NCBI GenBank assembly: GCA_029207755.1
Contig: JARCOQ010000017.1
Span: forward strand, 1,178,001-1,242,000
Source: Chamaea fasciata
Lineage: Eukaryota; Chordata; Aves; Passeriformes; Sylviidae
Length of the DNA: 64,000 nucleotides
Reading direction: 5' to 3'
Shown here: one piece after another, positions 1 through 11,400 of the stretch
Position numbering within the stretch: the first letter of the stretch is position 1
Layout of the letters: each line of letters opens with the position of its first letter
Made by a program: the position numbers and the translations under genes
The notes under the pieces: generated by a model
What the model saw: only the letters and a program-made list of their open reading frames with translations
The model's database searches: none
Told to the model about the DNA's origin: nothing

Positions 1-250
1 ATGGAAAGCCCGTTCCGTTCCCAAACACCGGCTCTCAACCCGGATTCGGGGTGTTCCTCAGCGATTTTTGACTCTCCCGGCAGCACGGGGCCAGCTCTGG
101 GGCTAGCTGGGCATTTGGGGCGCTGTCGCTCTCCTAGTGACAAAGAGAGTTATACACAAACAGCAAATAAACAGAGCGGCATTTACGGGGAGCTCCTGAG
201 CTTCGGCTTTGTCAGGAATGCGCAAAAACGTAACTGTGCCTCCTCACAGC
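1..250. other. Non-coding edge of the window
   Basis: No gene is recognised. An open frame of 255 codons begins at base 1, but it runs through a CR1 fragment, has no family resemblance and shows no exon boundaries, so I treat it as chance. Confidence 0.5.
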
Positions 251-457
251 GTCCCAGAATTCCAGAATCCCAGAATTCCAGAATCACTGAGGTTGGAAAA
301 GACCTCCAAGGAACGTCGAGTCCCCTTTGTGCCCATCCCCACCTTGCCCCCAGCACTGAGTGCCACCTCCAGGGATGGGCACTCCAAACCTCCCCGGGCA
401 GCCCCTTCCAAAGCCTGGCCACCCTTTCCATGGGGAAATTCCTCCGGAATTCTCCCG
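251..457 (-). mobile_element. CR1 LINE 3'-end fragment (antisense)
   Basis: The plus strand begins with alternating CCAGAATTCC and AGAATCCC words, the degenerate CR1 3' terminal repeat in reverse complement. It continues with ACTGAGGTTGGAAAAGACCT, then a CCTCCAGGGATGG word and a GGGCAGCCCCTTCCAA word, all hallmarks of avian CR1 3' ends. The spacing implies small internal deletions. The 5' limit is vague. The CR1 subfamily cannot be assigned by eye. Confidence 0.85.
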
Positions 458-879
458 GGGCTGTACAGGGGCTTGCAGCACTTCAGCTGCTGCCGGAGCT
501 GCTGCTGAGAGAGGAGGCAGCAGGGACGAAACGCACCTGCAGCTTTGCCCAGGCCCCTCTCAAAGGAAAGTTTGCTCAAACCAATCTCAGGGCTCCTGGA
601 ATCCTCCCCTCACTCTGCCCGGTGATGCTTTGCAGTAATTTTACCCACGGGTGTTGTCCCCAGAAATATTCCTCTCCGAAACTGAAGTCACCTGCAACTG
701 CGCAGTTTGGTTTGGTTTGGATGAGGATAATAATATTTATCTGTTTCCCAAAACGCGCTTTTCTTTAGGAGTGAAAGAAACGGAGTCATCTTCTCCTGGG
801 CTGACCTGGGAGCTGCCAGCGCTGCGAAAGTTCCGGATGGTTTCTCTCAGCTGCTTTGTGACATGAGGTGCATCTCTAA

Positions 880-1465
880 TGAGAATGAGAGCGGCACTTC
901 AATTTATCATCCAGCACTTCTGTGTCAAAACTTCATTTCTCTGTAGAATTAACTACAGAAATTTATGCTGGTGCCTACTTTGTTCCTGAGGTAGGCGCCA
1001 TTTAAATTATATTGTTACCTTTAAGGGAAAGATAAACATTATTATCTTGCTGACCACCTCACTGGCATGACTGAGAGCTGTCAACGGAGCTGGAAAGTTT
1101 TTTAAAAAACCCCAGTCTCCAGAGGATGGCTGGGAATTTCTTCCATTCCCTGTCAGTCCCTGGAGCCGGCTAATTACTGTGGTGCACAGCCCAGTTTTTC
1201 TGGACGCACGCTGAATGTAGGCTGTTCAATTATGACCGTAATTAAGGATGGCTACAAAGCTGCTGTCATTAATGAGGGGACCTGCCAAAGGAGGGGCTGA
1301 GACCTCAGCCTGACAGAGTCTCACAGGTTTCTGTGGCCTGCCTGCCTCTGGTGCTGCACGAGGCTCCAGCTCCTGTCACAAGGGCTGCAAGGATAACGAA
1401 TGAATATTTATGAAGTGTAGCAAATATGCTCTAATTACCCTAATTGGCCTGCTGTGGTTCCAGTT
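880..1465. promoter_or_regulatory. AT-rich, homeodomain-motif-rich tract; possible conserved non-coding element
   Basis: This tract lacks repeats and holds several TAAT-core words in a short span: CTAATTACTG near 1170, CAATTATGACCGTAATTAAG near 1228, CATTAATGAG near 1267, and CTAATTACCCTAATTGGC near 1431. Such clustering is typical of vertebrate developmental enhancers. Conservation cannot be judged from one sequence, so this is a guess from composition. Confidence 0.25.
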
Positions 1466-4400
1466 ATGGCGGAACTTTATTTCTGTTCAAGTGACATTTG
1501 CTTCTGGAGTAGCTCCTGCAGGCAAAGAGAAAGCGAAAGCCCTGCTGAAGGGGGCAGAAGATCCCCTGATATCCTGATCCTGCAGGTTCCTCTCCATGCT
1601 CCTGGCAGGCTCGTGGCTAATGACATTCCTCATCTCGTCTGGGATTTCTGGGGAGTGTTTCAGAGCTTGTGAGACACTGGGAAATGAAAAACAATGAGCA
1701 AAAAGGGAGAGAGGACTAGTTTTAATAATTAATAGGCCAAACTCTGAAAGTTTCCAGGGTGGCAGCACACAAAATTCTCCTTGGCTTTGTGGTGTAGGAA
1801 TGTATCTTTCTTTGCAGAGTGACTGAGAGCCAGACGAGGAGCCCTGTCCTGGGGACTCCCACAGAGCTGCTTCCATTCAGGGAGCACTTTTGGATCTAAC
1901 CTGGCCCTCACCTCCCTGCCTTGGCTCTGATCATTGCTGTGTCAGGAACGCTGACATCCTTAGGGATGCTGAAATGGGATGGCTGAGATGCCACAGAGGA
2001 CGAGGCAAAGGAGTGAGTGGGGAAATCGGGTGGTTTGCAATTTCTGCTGTAGCAACAGGACTTTTGAGATGGATTTTTATTGACAGGGGTGACATTCATC
2101 TGCTGTCAGGTGTGGGACTCTAGTTCCATGCCTTCAGATCTTTTGGGGTTCTGTAGGCTGCACTCTCTGTGTCTGGGATACTCCACATCCACCAGCTCAT
2201 TAGATCTGGGATCTTTTCCTCCTGTATTTTGGTACCACTGTCGTATTTTGGATAAACACATACTAAATCCACCGTCAAATCTTGCGTGAGGTGGCCAACA
2301 GAACTAGCAACACAGAAAGGATGGGCCATGCAGTATTGTACCAACTCCTGGTAGTAAATGGTGAGTAATGACGGGGCAAATGGTGAATTCTCTGACGCCC
2401 CAGCCAGAGTCAGCTGCTCAGGGCAGGGCTTGATGGCACCTGATGTGAGCAGGGGTTGATGTCATGGTCTTCAAAGCCACATTGGACACTTCTTTTATTG
2501 TGCAATTTCTTATTAAGCAGTCAATTCCCTCTCTGTAGGTTTAGAACGATCTACTCCAGTTTTTCAGCCTGTTGCAAACCCAAAAGAGGGATGTGAAATT
2601 TTGCAGCAAACAGCGTTGCTTTTGCATCAGGCTGAAGCCGCGGCGAAACTCTTCCCACACGAGTCAGGAATGTGTGGAGCACACCAGGTTTCCTTCCCAG
2701 ACGTGCATCTGACGACGTGGGAATCTGTGATTCAGCCCTGCATGAGCTTTTTGTTTAATTAGGCATTGCTAAAGCCTCTGACTGCTCACTGACACTCCTG
2801 AAGGCTCTGACTGCGGAGATCTGGGGTCCTGAATTAAATGGGAACATTGTAAAGGGTCAAACGGAGACAAGCTCTAAAAATTCCCTACAGAGAATTTTTG
2901 AGGACCTTGACCTGTAGTGAATGTTAGCATGATCTGAAAGGTTTCAGCTCACCTTCTCTCATGCGCTGTTCGAGAAGCCACGTGGCTCTGCCTTCTTTTC
3001 TGTGTTATACCCACCCAGAGGGTTGTGCTGGTTTTGAGGGAGGAGGAGGCTGGAAAGGGAAGGGTTTCAGAGAAAGTAATTTAATGTACAAACTTACCTG
3101 GCAACTCTGCTTTCAACAGGGACTTTTCTTTCTCTGTTTTCACGGCTCCTTCCTGTTCTCTTCTGAATCTGACAGATTCTTTGTTAAAACGTTTTAAAGT
3201 TCTGTCCCAAAGAGGTGCGATTGTGATTCTTGGGACAACACGCAAGGAAGAGGTGTCCCTACACAATCCTGAAGCTGGATTTCCCTGCAGGGGGATGATT
3301 TCCTTTGCTGCCACAGCCCGGCCCTGCTCAGAGCCCCAGCCCCACTCCCTGTGCCACCCTCCACCCCTCTGTCCCTGAAGGAGCGCAGGGACATGCAAGG
3401 AGAGCCCAGCACTTTATTAATCCCAGCATTGCAGCTCCTGCTGTGGGATTGCAGCTGGCCAGAGCAGCCAGAGCAGGAGCCAGAGCAGTGGCAGCCCCTG
3501 CTGCTGCAGACATGCAGCTCACACTGCCCTCCTGCCTTCATCACAGCACCCAGGGCTTGGCTTGGAGCTGTCCTGCTGGCTGCACACGCTGCAAAAAGGC
3601 CAGAGGGGAATGACGGGAAACAGCCAGCTTTTGAGCCAGGCCAGAATTTCCGTGGATTTGACAAAAACCCCAGATAAGTGACTGTAGAGAGGCACCGTCA
3701 CCTGCGAAGCCCCAAGGAAAGCTGAGCACAGCAGGTGGGGCCCACACTGGAGCTGTGCTCTGAGGCCTGTGAACTGGATTTATTCAGCACAGGGAGTGCA
3801 GCAAGTATTCCCCCCGTAGAACAGAGCAGGTACAGCCACCCAGAGCCGCACACACGGAGCTGCTCAGCAGCATCTGCTGCCAAGTACGACACGACACAGA
3901 GCGGGCACAGACTGCTCCCCTGGCCCTGCCTAGGCAGAACTTGCAGCAGGCAGGATGCTTTCACAGCTTTGCTCAACCAACACCCGACTCCAGGGGGATA
4001 TTTTTATTTTATTTTTATTGGACAAGGGCTTTAGAATCAAGCTCTAGTTGTGGGATTAAAAAAAAATAATAATAAAATTAAGTGATACATGAAATAAACG
4101 AGCATGAATGTAGAGACAGTGAGAAAATGGACGGCCCTACAGCATTTATTAGCTAGCAGAACATGGAAATGAGCTTAGGTTTTATTTGGTAAGTCTTGAT
4201 TTCTCCTTATATTCACATACAGCTCCTTATTTATGGCTCAGCCTGTCAAACACATTCTTAGATAAGCAACTGTTGCTCACAGGACTAATCTAATTACCAG
4301 TTCTTTTTATAACGAACGCTGACACAAAGGTAGAAGATGCATAGCACTTGTGCTGGAGCCAATGCTCCAGATGATCAAACAGTTTTGAAATTAAAAAAAA

Positions 4401-6363
4401 AAAAAAAAAACGGGCAGAAAATTTTTTTTGTCACGATGTTCCTGTTTTTTTGTCCAACTCCAATTAAAGATGAAGAACAAGAGTGAAAAGCTGGTTCATT
4501 TGCAGCTTTGGCACAGAATTAATTGCCAAGAGTTTAGACTGGGTATTTTAGCACTCTGCAGTAATGTTCCATAGGCACATTTCCCTACCACAGGCTGGAG
4601 AATTCTAGAGCCCTAATTATCTGTAAAGTGCATTTTAAAAAGTTTGGGAATTTTCCTTCAGGAACAAGCATATCAGAACAGCTTCAAATTGTATTTTAAA
4701 GACATTTGAACAGAAAATCACTGTGCTGTGGGTTTGGCCAAACCGCACAGGCTGAGAAATCAGAGCAACTGATTTTACTTTTTTTGAAAGGACAATGTTA
4801 TGTCCTTGGCCTTCATTTAAACCATAGAACCATTATGCATTCTGACACTTCTCGCAACCTGCTCCAGAAATGCCAATAAGAAACAGTATATCTGAAAATT
4901 AAGACAAAGAAGCATTGGTCAGTGTGATGGGAACTTCTAAATCCTCTAAGCTCTTAACTGCTAGTAAGTCATTTTACTAAAAAAAGAGTGGAAAACAAGT
5001 GAAACTCTTTAAACCAGCTTTTCTTTGCCTCTAAGCACACATGAAATCAAACAAGTGGGTTTAATTGGTTTTTTTTTAAGTTCTGGGGTTTTTCTCCTGA
5101 GCTGTTCTGCGAGTCAGGGTCATTCCCTCTGGAACAAACGGGGTCTGTCATGAACCTGCACAGAAACCTGAGCCCAAGCCCAGCCCTGCCCTCAGCACAG
5201 AGCCTGGGCCAAGGTGAGCAATACCTGCTTGTGCTTTAGGGTGTTCATGGCTTTTTCCTGTCCCATTTCGAACCTTCCCCATTGCCACCACGAGTAACGA
5301 TGGCAGAGGTGAAGTGAGTCCTGTCCTGGGTCTCTCCTGGTGGAGGACAGCGAAGCACAGAGCTGTCACTGCGCCCCTCCACGACTCAAATCGGGTTTTC
5401 TTTTTCCCTCGCTGGCAGCTTCCCACGGGCACAGATTTCCTGTTCCTGCCACAGAAGCAGAGCTCCGTGGGAAGGAGGGAAGGGGTGGCCCCAGTTTGCC
5501 CAGCAGTGCTGGGGCTCCCTGGAAACTGCCCTCTCCCAGTTCCCTTTCAGAGCTGAGGGAGAGCGAAGCTGGGAACAGATGGTGGGGAAGGCTGGCATCT
5601 CCTCATGCATATTTCATTGGGTTTGCAGCTAGTCACCTCTCGGTAATAACACTAAGTGCTACAAAACTCCAAGGTTTTGTTCCTTGGAATGTTGCATTTG
5701 ATGGCGTCGGATCAATGCTGTAACATCAATTAAATTCTGAAGCTGGTGAGCTCTGAGTCTTTACATCTTTCGCAAGGTTATGCTATAAACAGCTCGATTC
5801 TTCTGTTCTGCTGTGGTTAGGGCTGACTTGCAAAGAAAGAGCTGGTTCTGTGGCGAGTGACGAATCTTACTTGATGTTTTTTAAAAGCACGATGGGACAA
5901 ACAGCTGTGGTTATTTCCATTACTCTCTAAGGCTGGGAGAGAATTTAGCCATTAATTCTGATGTATTTACATTATTTGTATACAAGAAGAACAAGAAAAA
6001 ATGGTAGCCTGTTTAATGATTATGTACATTGTGATTTGGTTGGAAAAATGTGTATTACAAATGGCAAAACAGCCTGTCAAGTGCATAATTATATGTTGCT
6101 CTTTTTTTTTTGTTGTTGTTGTTGCCAGAGAAGTTCTAATTCTTTAAATCCCACAGCATGATGTCAGCGAAAGTTCTGCCCTACACATTATATGGGGGGG
6201 AGGAAGGAACAGCATAATCAGAGACTCCTTAAACCACATCAGGTCCTGGGCAGAGCTCCTTCCCTTGGTTTTAATATGAGGATTACCTTCCTAAGGTGCT
6301 TGCGGAGCGAATTAAAGGATGGAATCTGAGACAGCGACAGGAAGAGAAACAGTGACGCGCGTT
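1466..6363. other. KCNG1 downstream flank, possibly including its 3' UTR
   Basis: No second gene is recognised. On the minus strand a variant poly(A) signal ATTAAA lies 89-94 nt after the KCNG1 stop (6270-6275), and another lies at 6012-6017. Clustered canonical AATAAA signals occur at 4145-4150 and 4003-4019. Since 4.0-6.3 kb is AT-rich and free of recognisable transposons, a long 3' UTR ending near 4.0 kb is possible but unproven. An A18 run sits at 4393-4410. Confidence 0.4.
6270..6275 (-). terminator. KCNG1: Candidate poly(A) signal ATTAAA, proximal, for KCNG1
   Basis: This is the second most common vertebrate poly(A) hexamer, on the gene strand about 90 nt past the stop. It would give a very short 3' UTR. 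Distal AATAAA clusters near 4.0-4.15 kb are alternatives. Confidence 0.2.
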
Positions 6364-7134
6364 TCACTCATTGTCCCTGGCCTCGGAAGAGAGGGTGGTG
6401 AACAAAACCTCGCTGCCCTGTGACTCGTTGCTCATCTGAGACTTGGCCTTCAGTAAGAACTGCGCTCTCCTGTACATGATCCTCTCCTGCTCCTGCTTCA
6501 GCTCCAGGTAGGAGCGCGAGAAGGTGTGGAAGATGGAGGTGACGGGGAACGCCATGAGGAGGATGCCGCTCAGGATGCTGCTCAGGGCCACCACCTGCCC
6601 GGGGATGCTCCTGGGCACCATGTCCCCGTAGCCCACGGTGGTCATGGTGATGACGGCCCACCAGTAGCAGGCGGGGATGCTGGTGAACTCCTGCGAGTCG
6701 GCCATCTCGTTCTCGATGACGTAGAGCAGGGGCGCGAAGAGCGCGATGGCCACGCAGAGGAAGAGCAGCAGCAGCCCGAACTCGCGGGTGCAGCGCCGCG
6801 CCGTCAGCCCCAGCGTCTGCAGCCCCAGCGAGTGCCGCGCCAGCCGCATCACGTACAGGATGCGCAGCGCCCGCAGGATCCGCAGCACCAGCCCCACCTT
6901 GTCCAGGTAGATGTTGCCCGAGCTGGGCTTCTTGGAGCCCTCGGAGCCCGTGTCCACCAGCAGGGTGATGTAGTAGGGCAGGATGGCGATTATGTCGATC
7001 AGCGTCAGCGGCCGCCGCAGGAAGGAGAACTTGCTCTTGGCCTGGATGAATCGGAGCAGGAACTCCAGGGAGAACCATGCCACGCACACGGACTCCACAA
7101 TGAAAATATTGTAGCACATCTGGGAGCACTCGCC
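6364..7134 (-). CDS. KCNG1: KCNG1 (Kv6.1), last coding exon: S2-S6, pore, C-terminus
   Basis: This exon encodes residues 254-509 and ends in TGA at 6364-6366. It starts with GGC right after a pyrimidine-rich tract ending CTGCAG, so the frame continues in phase 0 (GECSQMCYN). S2 is about 263-284, S3 about 295-313, S4 about 330-355, S5 about 371-392 and S6 about 436-460. S4 carries arginines 338, 341, 344, 350 and 353, so the voltage sensor is intact. The pore helix and filter read CYWWAVITMTTVGYGD, with TVGYGD at 419-424. In S6 the Pro-X-Pro hinge of conducting Kv channels is replaced by PVT (450-452), the known signature of electrically silent Kv5/6/8/9 subunits. There is no frameshift or stop, and the length matches orthologues. 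The exon is very GC-rich, which creates long open frames on both strands; those are shadows. Confidence 0.97.
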   Translation of the reverse strand, partial: GECSQMCYNIFIVESVCVAWFSLEFLLRFIQAKSKFSFLRRPLTLIDIIAILPYYITLLVDTGSEGSKKPSSGNIYLDKVGLVLRILRALRILYVMRLARHSLGLQTLGLTARRCTREFGLLLLFLCVAIALFAPLLYVIENEMADSQEFTSIPACYWWAVITMTTVGYGDMVPRSIPGQVVALSSILSGILLMAFPVTSIFHTFSRSYLELKQEQERIMYRRAQFLLKAKSQMSNESQGSEVLFTTLSSEARDNE

Positions 7135-7617
7135 CTGCAGGAAAGAGGAGGAGTTTGTAATCGGCTCTGGATAATAACTGTTTTAGTTGGTGCGGTGACA
7201 GGAGGAGAGGCTTCTGCGTCGGTTTTTTCAAACCCAAAATATTAAAGGAATTGAAGCTGTTGCTATGGGGAAACACGTTGGCAGTTTGGAACATGCTAAA
7301 TGCAAAACTTAGAAGGGCACTGCTTATTCCACTGAAGAGATTGCTTGGGAATTTCAGGCTTTCTAAATACAGAGTCTAACAAGGTAATATCCAGAGGAGT
7401 GCACGCTAACAGAATTTTCTTTGGACGTAAAACTGGGCGTGATTAATCCTCTTACAAGTAATCGAAGAGTCACGTAACATTTCAAATATTGTTCACAATG
7501 TTTTCCCCCCGCTCTAAAGACAGCTGCAAAATCCCCATTGAAGTCAACAACCTCAGACCTTGTACTCGCTCTGCTCTTCCCAGCACATACCATTTGCCAT
7601 CCTAAAAGCTAACTTAC
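7135..7617 (-). other. KCNG1: KCNG1 intron between the two coding exons (483 bp)
   Basis: The intron begins GTAAGTTAG at 7617 and ends in a CTCCTCTTTCCTGCAG tract at 7135. Both are close to consensus and the phase is 0. I see no other exon, repeat or structured RNA inside it. It is compact, as usual for birds. Confidence 0.93.
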
Positions 7618-8376
7618 CTTTTCCTCCTCCTCCCTCAGGTCAGGCATGGTGCTGATGGATAAGTTCACTGCTGTAATAGTTACAAACAAAACAGACAAAC
7701 ACGCAAACACCTTTCCAGGAAGGCCAGACTGGGGCCTTTCCACCATGTCTTGCAACTTTTTCATGCACAAACCGATTTTTGTCTCCTCTACTGTTTCACC
7801 TGTTGTTTCATTTTCTAGGAGGTCATCCTCCCGTTCATTAATCTCTGTCAGCTCCTCCATTTTTTGCAGGTACCTCCTTTTACAACACCAGTCCAAGTTG
7901 TCTTCCTCAATGCCCCAGTAGAGCAGCTCCTCCTGGAAGGACAGCGCGCACATCTCCCTCAGGAGCCGGAGTTTGCCGACCCGCAGGAAGGTCAGGATTG
8001 TCCTGAACGCCCCCGGGTTGCGGTCGAAGAAGAACTCATTGCACGTCACGTCGTAGTCGTCACAGATGTTCAGAATGTCGTCGAAATTGGTGCAGAACTT
8101 GAGCTGTCCCAAACGTGTCAGGGGGAACTCGTCGAGCGTGGTCCAGGGGAGCAGGTACTTGATGCCCCCCACGTTGATGATGATGTGACGCTTGCGGTCG
8201 TCGGGGTGGAAGCCTTTGAGGAGATCCTCCTGAGGGTGGAGGAGCCTGGCTCTTTGGTAGAACACTCCCTTGAGGGTTTCGGACTCCGGAAAGAACGTGT
8301 GGTTGAAGGAAGCATCTGAAGTACAGCTCAGGGCACTGTAGTCATAGTCGGAATTCTCTCCAGGCATCAGAGTCAT
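7618..8376 (-). CDS. KCNG1: KCNG1 (Kv6.1), first coding exon: N-terminus, T1 domain, S1
   Basis: This exon encodes residues 1-253 of a 509-residue voltage-gated potassium channel subunit that fits Kv6.1 (KCNG1) almost residue for residue from memory of the human protein (about 513 aa). Kv6.1 forms no current alone. It co-assembles with Kv2.1 in the plasma membrane and shifts its inactivation. Residues about 65-167 are the cytoplasmic T1/BTB tetramerization domain (core INVGGIKYLLPWTTLDEFP). The non-Shaker zinc motif (HX5CX20CC) is partial: Cys143 and Cys164-Cys165 are present, but the histidine position is Arg137. S1 is about residues 222-242. I chose the ATG at 8374-8376 because it gives the family N-terminus (MTLMPGENSDYDYSAL) and has A at -3. 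An in-frame ATG 22 codons upstream lies beyond the splice acceptor, in intron. The exon ends AAG at 7618, followed by donor GTAAGTT, phase 0. Confidence 0.97.
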
Positions 8377-8422
8377 CTTGGAAGACAACTTTGCATCCCT
8401 TCGCTGCTTCTGCAAGTGTCTT
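8377..8422 (-). other. KCNG1: KCNG1 5' UTR segment and splice acceptor
   Basis: Reading the minus strand, a pyrimidine-rich run ending TTTTCTGTTCCAG places a strong acceptor at 8424-8423. That leaves 46 untranslated bases before the ATG at 8376. Human KCNG1 is known to have a non-coding first exon, so this fits a spliced 5' UTR. The open frame extending upstream of 8422 is intronic. Confidence 0.8.
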
Positions 8423-11400
8423 CTGGAACAGAAAACAGACACGGGGGGTGAGGAAATGGCAGGCTGCCTTCAGGTTGTGAACAAATGGAGTGGTTGCAGC
8501 TCAGAAGCATTAATGGGTGATAAGAGCAATGGGAAAGGAAACAGCAGCGGCTGAGCGTGGTCAGAAGACCTTTGTGGGCAGGCTGGGGTTGTCCAGTTGG
8601 GCAGCACTGACCTGAGGGCCGTGCCCGGGTCAGGAGCTCTGCCTGGCATTTTTATCACACTGCAGGCTGCTCCTGTCTCAGATACAGAGGTCTCCGTTCC
8701 CAGTGGATAAAGAGGGAAACCAGGAATAATTCCTCCATGTGGCAGGATGTTTCTGGTTCAGAGTGGAGGTATAAAAATGATGACAGCATCACAATAGGAC
8801 AGAGAATTCAAGTGTGTTTCGTAGAAAATGAAATTGCATAATTTTTTAAAGTATTACACATGAAACTTTTGAGTATTTTAGTACCCATGAAAAATATAGA
8901 AAGAATCAGAAGTCAATTATGTTGTAATTCACACACCTCTAAAATAAAACACACACTTCTAAAAGGCAGTTGGTACAAGACTAATTTCTAAAAGGCCATC
9001 TGGAACCAATTTGGGGGAAAAAAAGCTCACTTGTATTGGTGACCACATAAACATTTGTATAGAGTTTATACACAATTAATGACATGGCAACTCCCTTTCA
9101 ATGGCCTCATTTACCAAAGATTGCAAAGAAATACAGGATTTCCATGCAAACCTTGGAATGTTGTTTCAGTTATCACTGGCACCCTACATGCAGCAATAGG
9201 GCTTTGTCCCTGCAGTACACTGAGCCAAGCTGCCTTTACCTCTGACTATGAGAACCCCAAAATTTCTAACGACAGCTTGGAAAATCCCGTTCAAATTCGG
9301 CTCATGCAACGCTGGCGTAAAGTCCAGGGAGTGAAGTGAGCAGGGTTCAACTGGGTATCAAACACAGGAGCTGGAGAAGTTCAAACTTCTGCCCTCCCCT
9401 AGCTCACTGCACTTAGAGTCAGCCTGGAATCTGCTCCTTCACAGGAGGTCGTGCAGCACTGCTCCAAGACCTTCCATCTGCACACTCAGTTTAGTGCATG
9501 GAGTCCCTGAGTTTCGCTTGCTAAGAGTATTTATTAATTTAGGAGATTTTACAATATAGAGACATTAAATATGCACCAGTAGTTTGGCTTTCTAGCCTCG
9601 GGTTCACAGGAAAGGAATAAATATTCCAGTTGATTGGCTTCAGTAGCAGTTTTGTTCTCCTGGCTGCACTTACCTGCCCTTGGATGTGCACCCCAGGGAT
9701 ACACCCCCTGCCAGGGCCACTTGCTGAGGCACAGAACCCTCCTTTTCAGGAGCTGGGTTTATAAACCACACCAGGAGTGGAACATACCTATTAGAGAGGA
9801 AAGACCCACGATTACACAACAGCAGAGGACTCAAAGGACACAGCTGCACGTCGGCTTAGGAGCTCTCCTTGCTGCAAGGGCACTTACAATGCTGCAATTC
9901 AAAACTCTCTCGGTCCTGCTCCTCAACTTCCCGGAGGGTTTGGGCTGAACAGAGCAGCTCTGTGCACACTCACAAGCAGGTCAGCTTTGGATGGAGTGTG
10001 ATTTCCTGGCTCCCGCTCGTACAGAATCCCAGAATGGTTTGGGTTGGAAGGGACTTTAAAGCTCATCTTGTCCCAGCCCTGCCACGGATGGGCAGAGGAA
10101 ATGCCACTGGAGTGCAAGATACAGATCTGATATGGAAAGCAGGACTGCCTGAGGGATGTTTGTGTAGGGCTTCATCTCTCAGACCAACTGCTGTTTTGTT
10201 TAAAAATGCCTTTTCCCTTCTGCCTCAGCCATGTCTAAGGCAGGCTGGTCCAAACAGAATGAAGATTATGACTGATATAAGATATGGATAAGTGGGAGCT
10301 GTTAACCATTTTCCCTTCTGTAATACCAGATGATGTTGGTTAGCAACAACTTATCCTCTGAATCTCAGCCAGGAAAAATGAGGAGGCAGCTCATCTCTGT
10401 CACTGGTTTGATCTCCCAGCACATCCACTGTTGACACAATGGGAAGAAATGGAGAGAGGGAAATGTAAATGTTCCGCGTGTGTCAGACACACGCTGTAAC
10501 CCTGAGGCAGCAACTGTGAAAGAGCAGAGCAGAGAGAAAGGGATTTCTTTCCTCTCTGCCAGCCCCTCGACCTGTGTGAGGCAATAAATTGGACAAATGG
10601 ATCCCCTGTGTGCCACACTGAGTGCCTGCACTTAGAAAAGGTTGCTCCTTGCCTTGCCATCACCAGAGCTGGCAAGCCTACAAATCCCACGTAGGATCTG
10701 ATGCTCCACATGGGCTATTTTCATGTTCTTTGCCTCAGATACACGCAGCATCATATCTACAGGGGAAGAGTAGGAGGAGATGAAGGACAATAATAAACGT
10801 GGCCTGACTTGGAGGAAGGGAGAGAGGAGAAAAATAAATCAGTGCATTTCAATGTGTGTCTCTTCTTTTCCTCCTGAGGGTGCCTGGGCAGAATGATGGT
10901 CAGTGCTGCTTTGGGATGAGAGAGGTCTCCTCATGGAAGAGGACTCCTTGCCATTGAGCTCAAAGCCCAAGCAAGCTGCTCCATTCCTCCCTTTCCTGAT
11001 GGCACTGGGGACAGCTGGTAAGAAACGCCTTCAGGGGTAAAGGCAGCACACTGCAATCTAAGGTCACACAAACACATTAGCCCAGAGCCCCAGCCTTCCC
11101 AGCAATCAAACAAGAGGAACTTTAGGGATCTGCTGGAACAGTAAAATCCCCTGCTCTGCTCTGGCTGAGTCAGGCCCAATGGTCACAGCCCTCCTGGCCT
11201 GAGGTGTGAGCAGCATCCTGCCCTTGGGATGCCTGGGGCTCCCTGCAGCCCAGCTCAGCTTCCCCTGCTGGCTACCTGCTCTCCTCCTGGGCAAATCCTT
11301 CTCTCTGAGCATCCTTGCTCTCATGTTCTGTAAACTCACTGGGGCAAGAACTGTCTCTTGCTACATTATCCACCCTGGGAATTGCTCTGGCTTTTAGAAC

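Noticed and set aside
1..768. 255-codon open frame starting at base 1
   Set aside because: Spans an antisense CR1 fragment and has no recognisable protein family or exon boundaries.
6368..7294. 308-codon minus-strand and 239-codon plus-strand open frames over the KCNG1 last exon
   Set aside because: Shadows of the GC-rich true frame; their composition (His/Ala/Gly/Arg-rich) has no family match and they run through the splice junction.
8377..8442. In-frame upstream ATG extending KCNG1 by 22 codons
   Set aside because: A strong splice acceptor (TTCTGTTCCAG) lies at 8424-8423, so the extra ATG is intronic; the family N-terminus starts at 8376.
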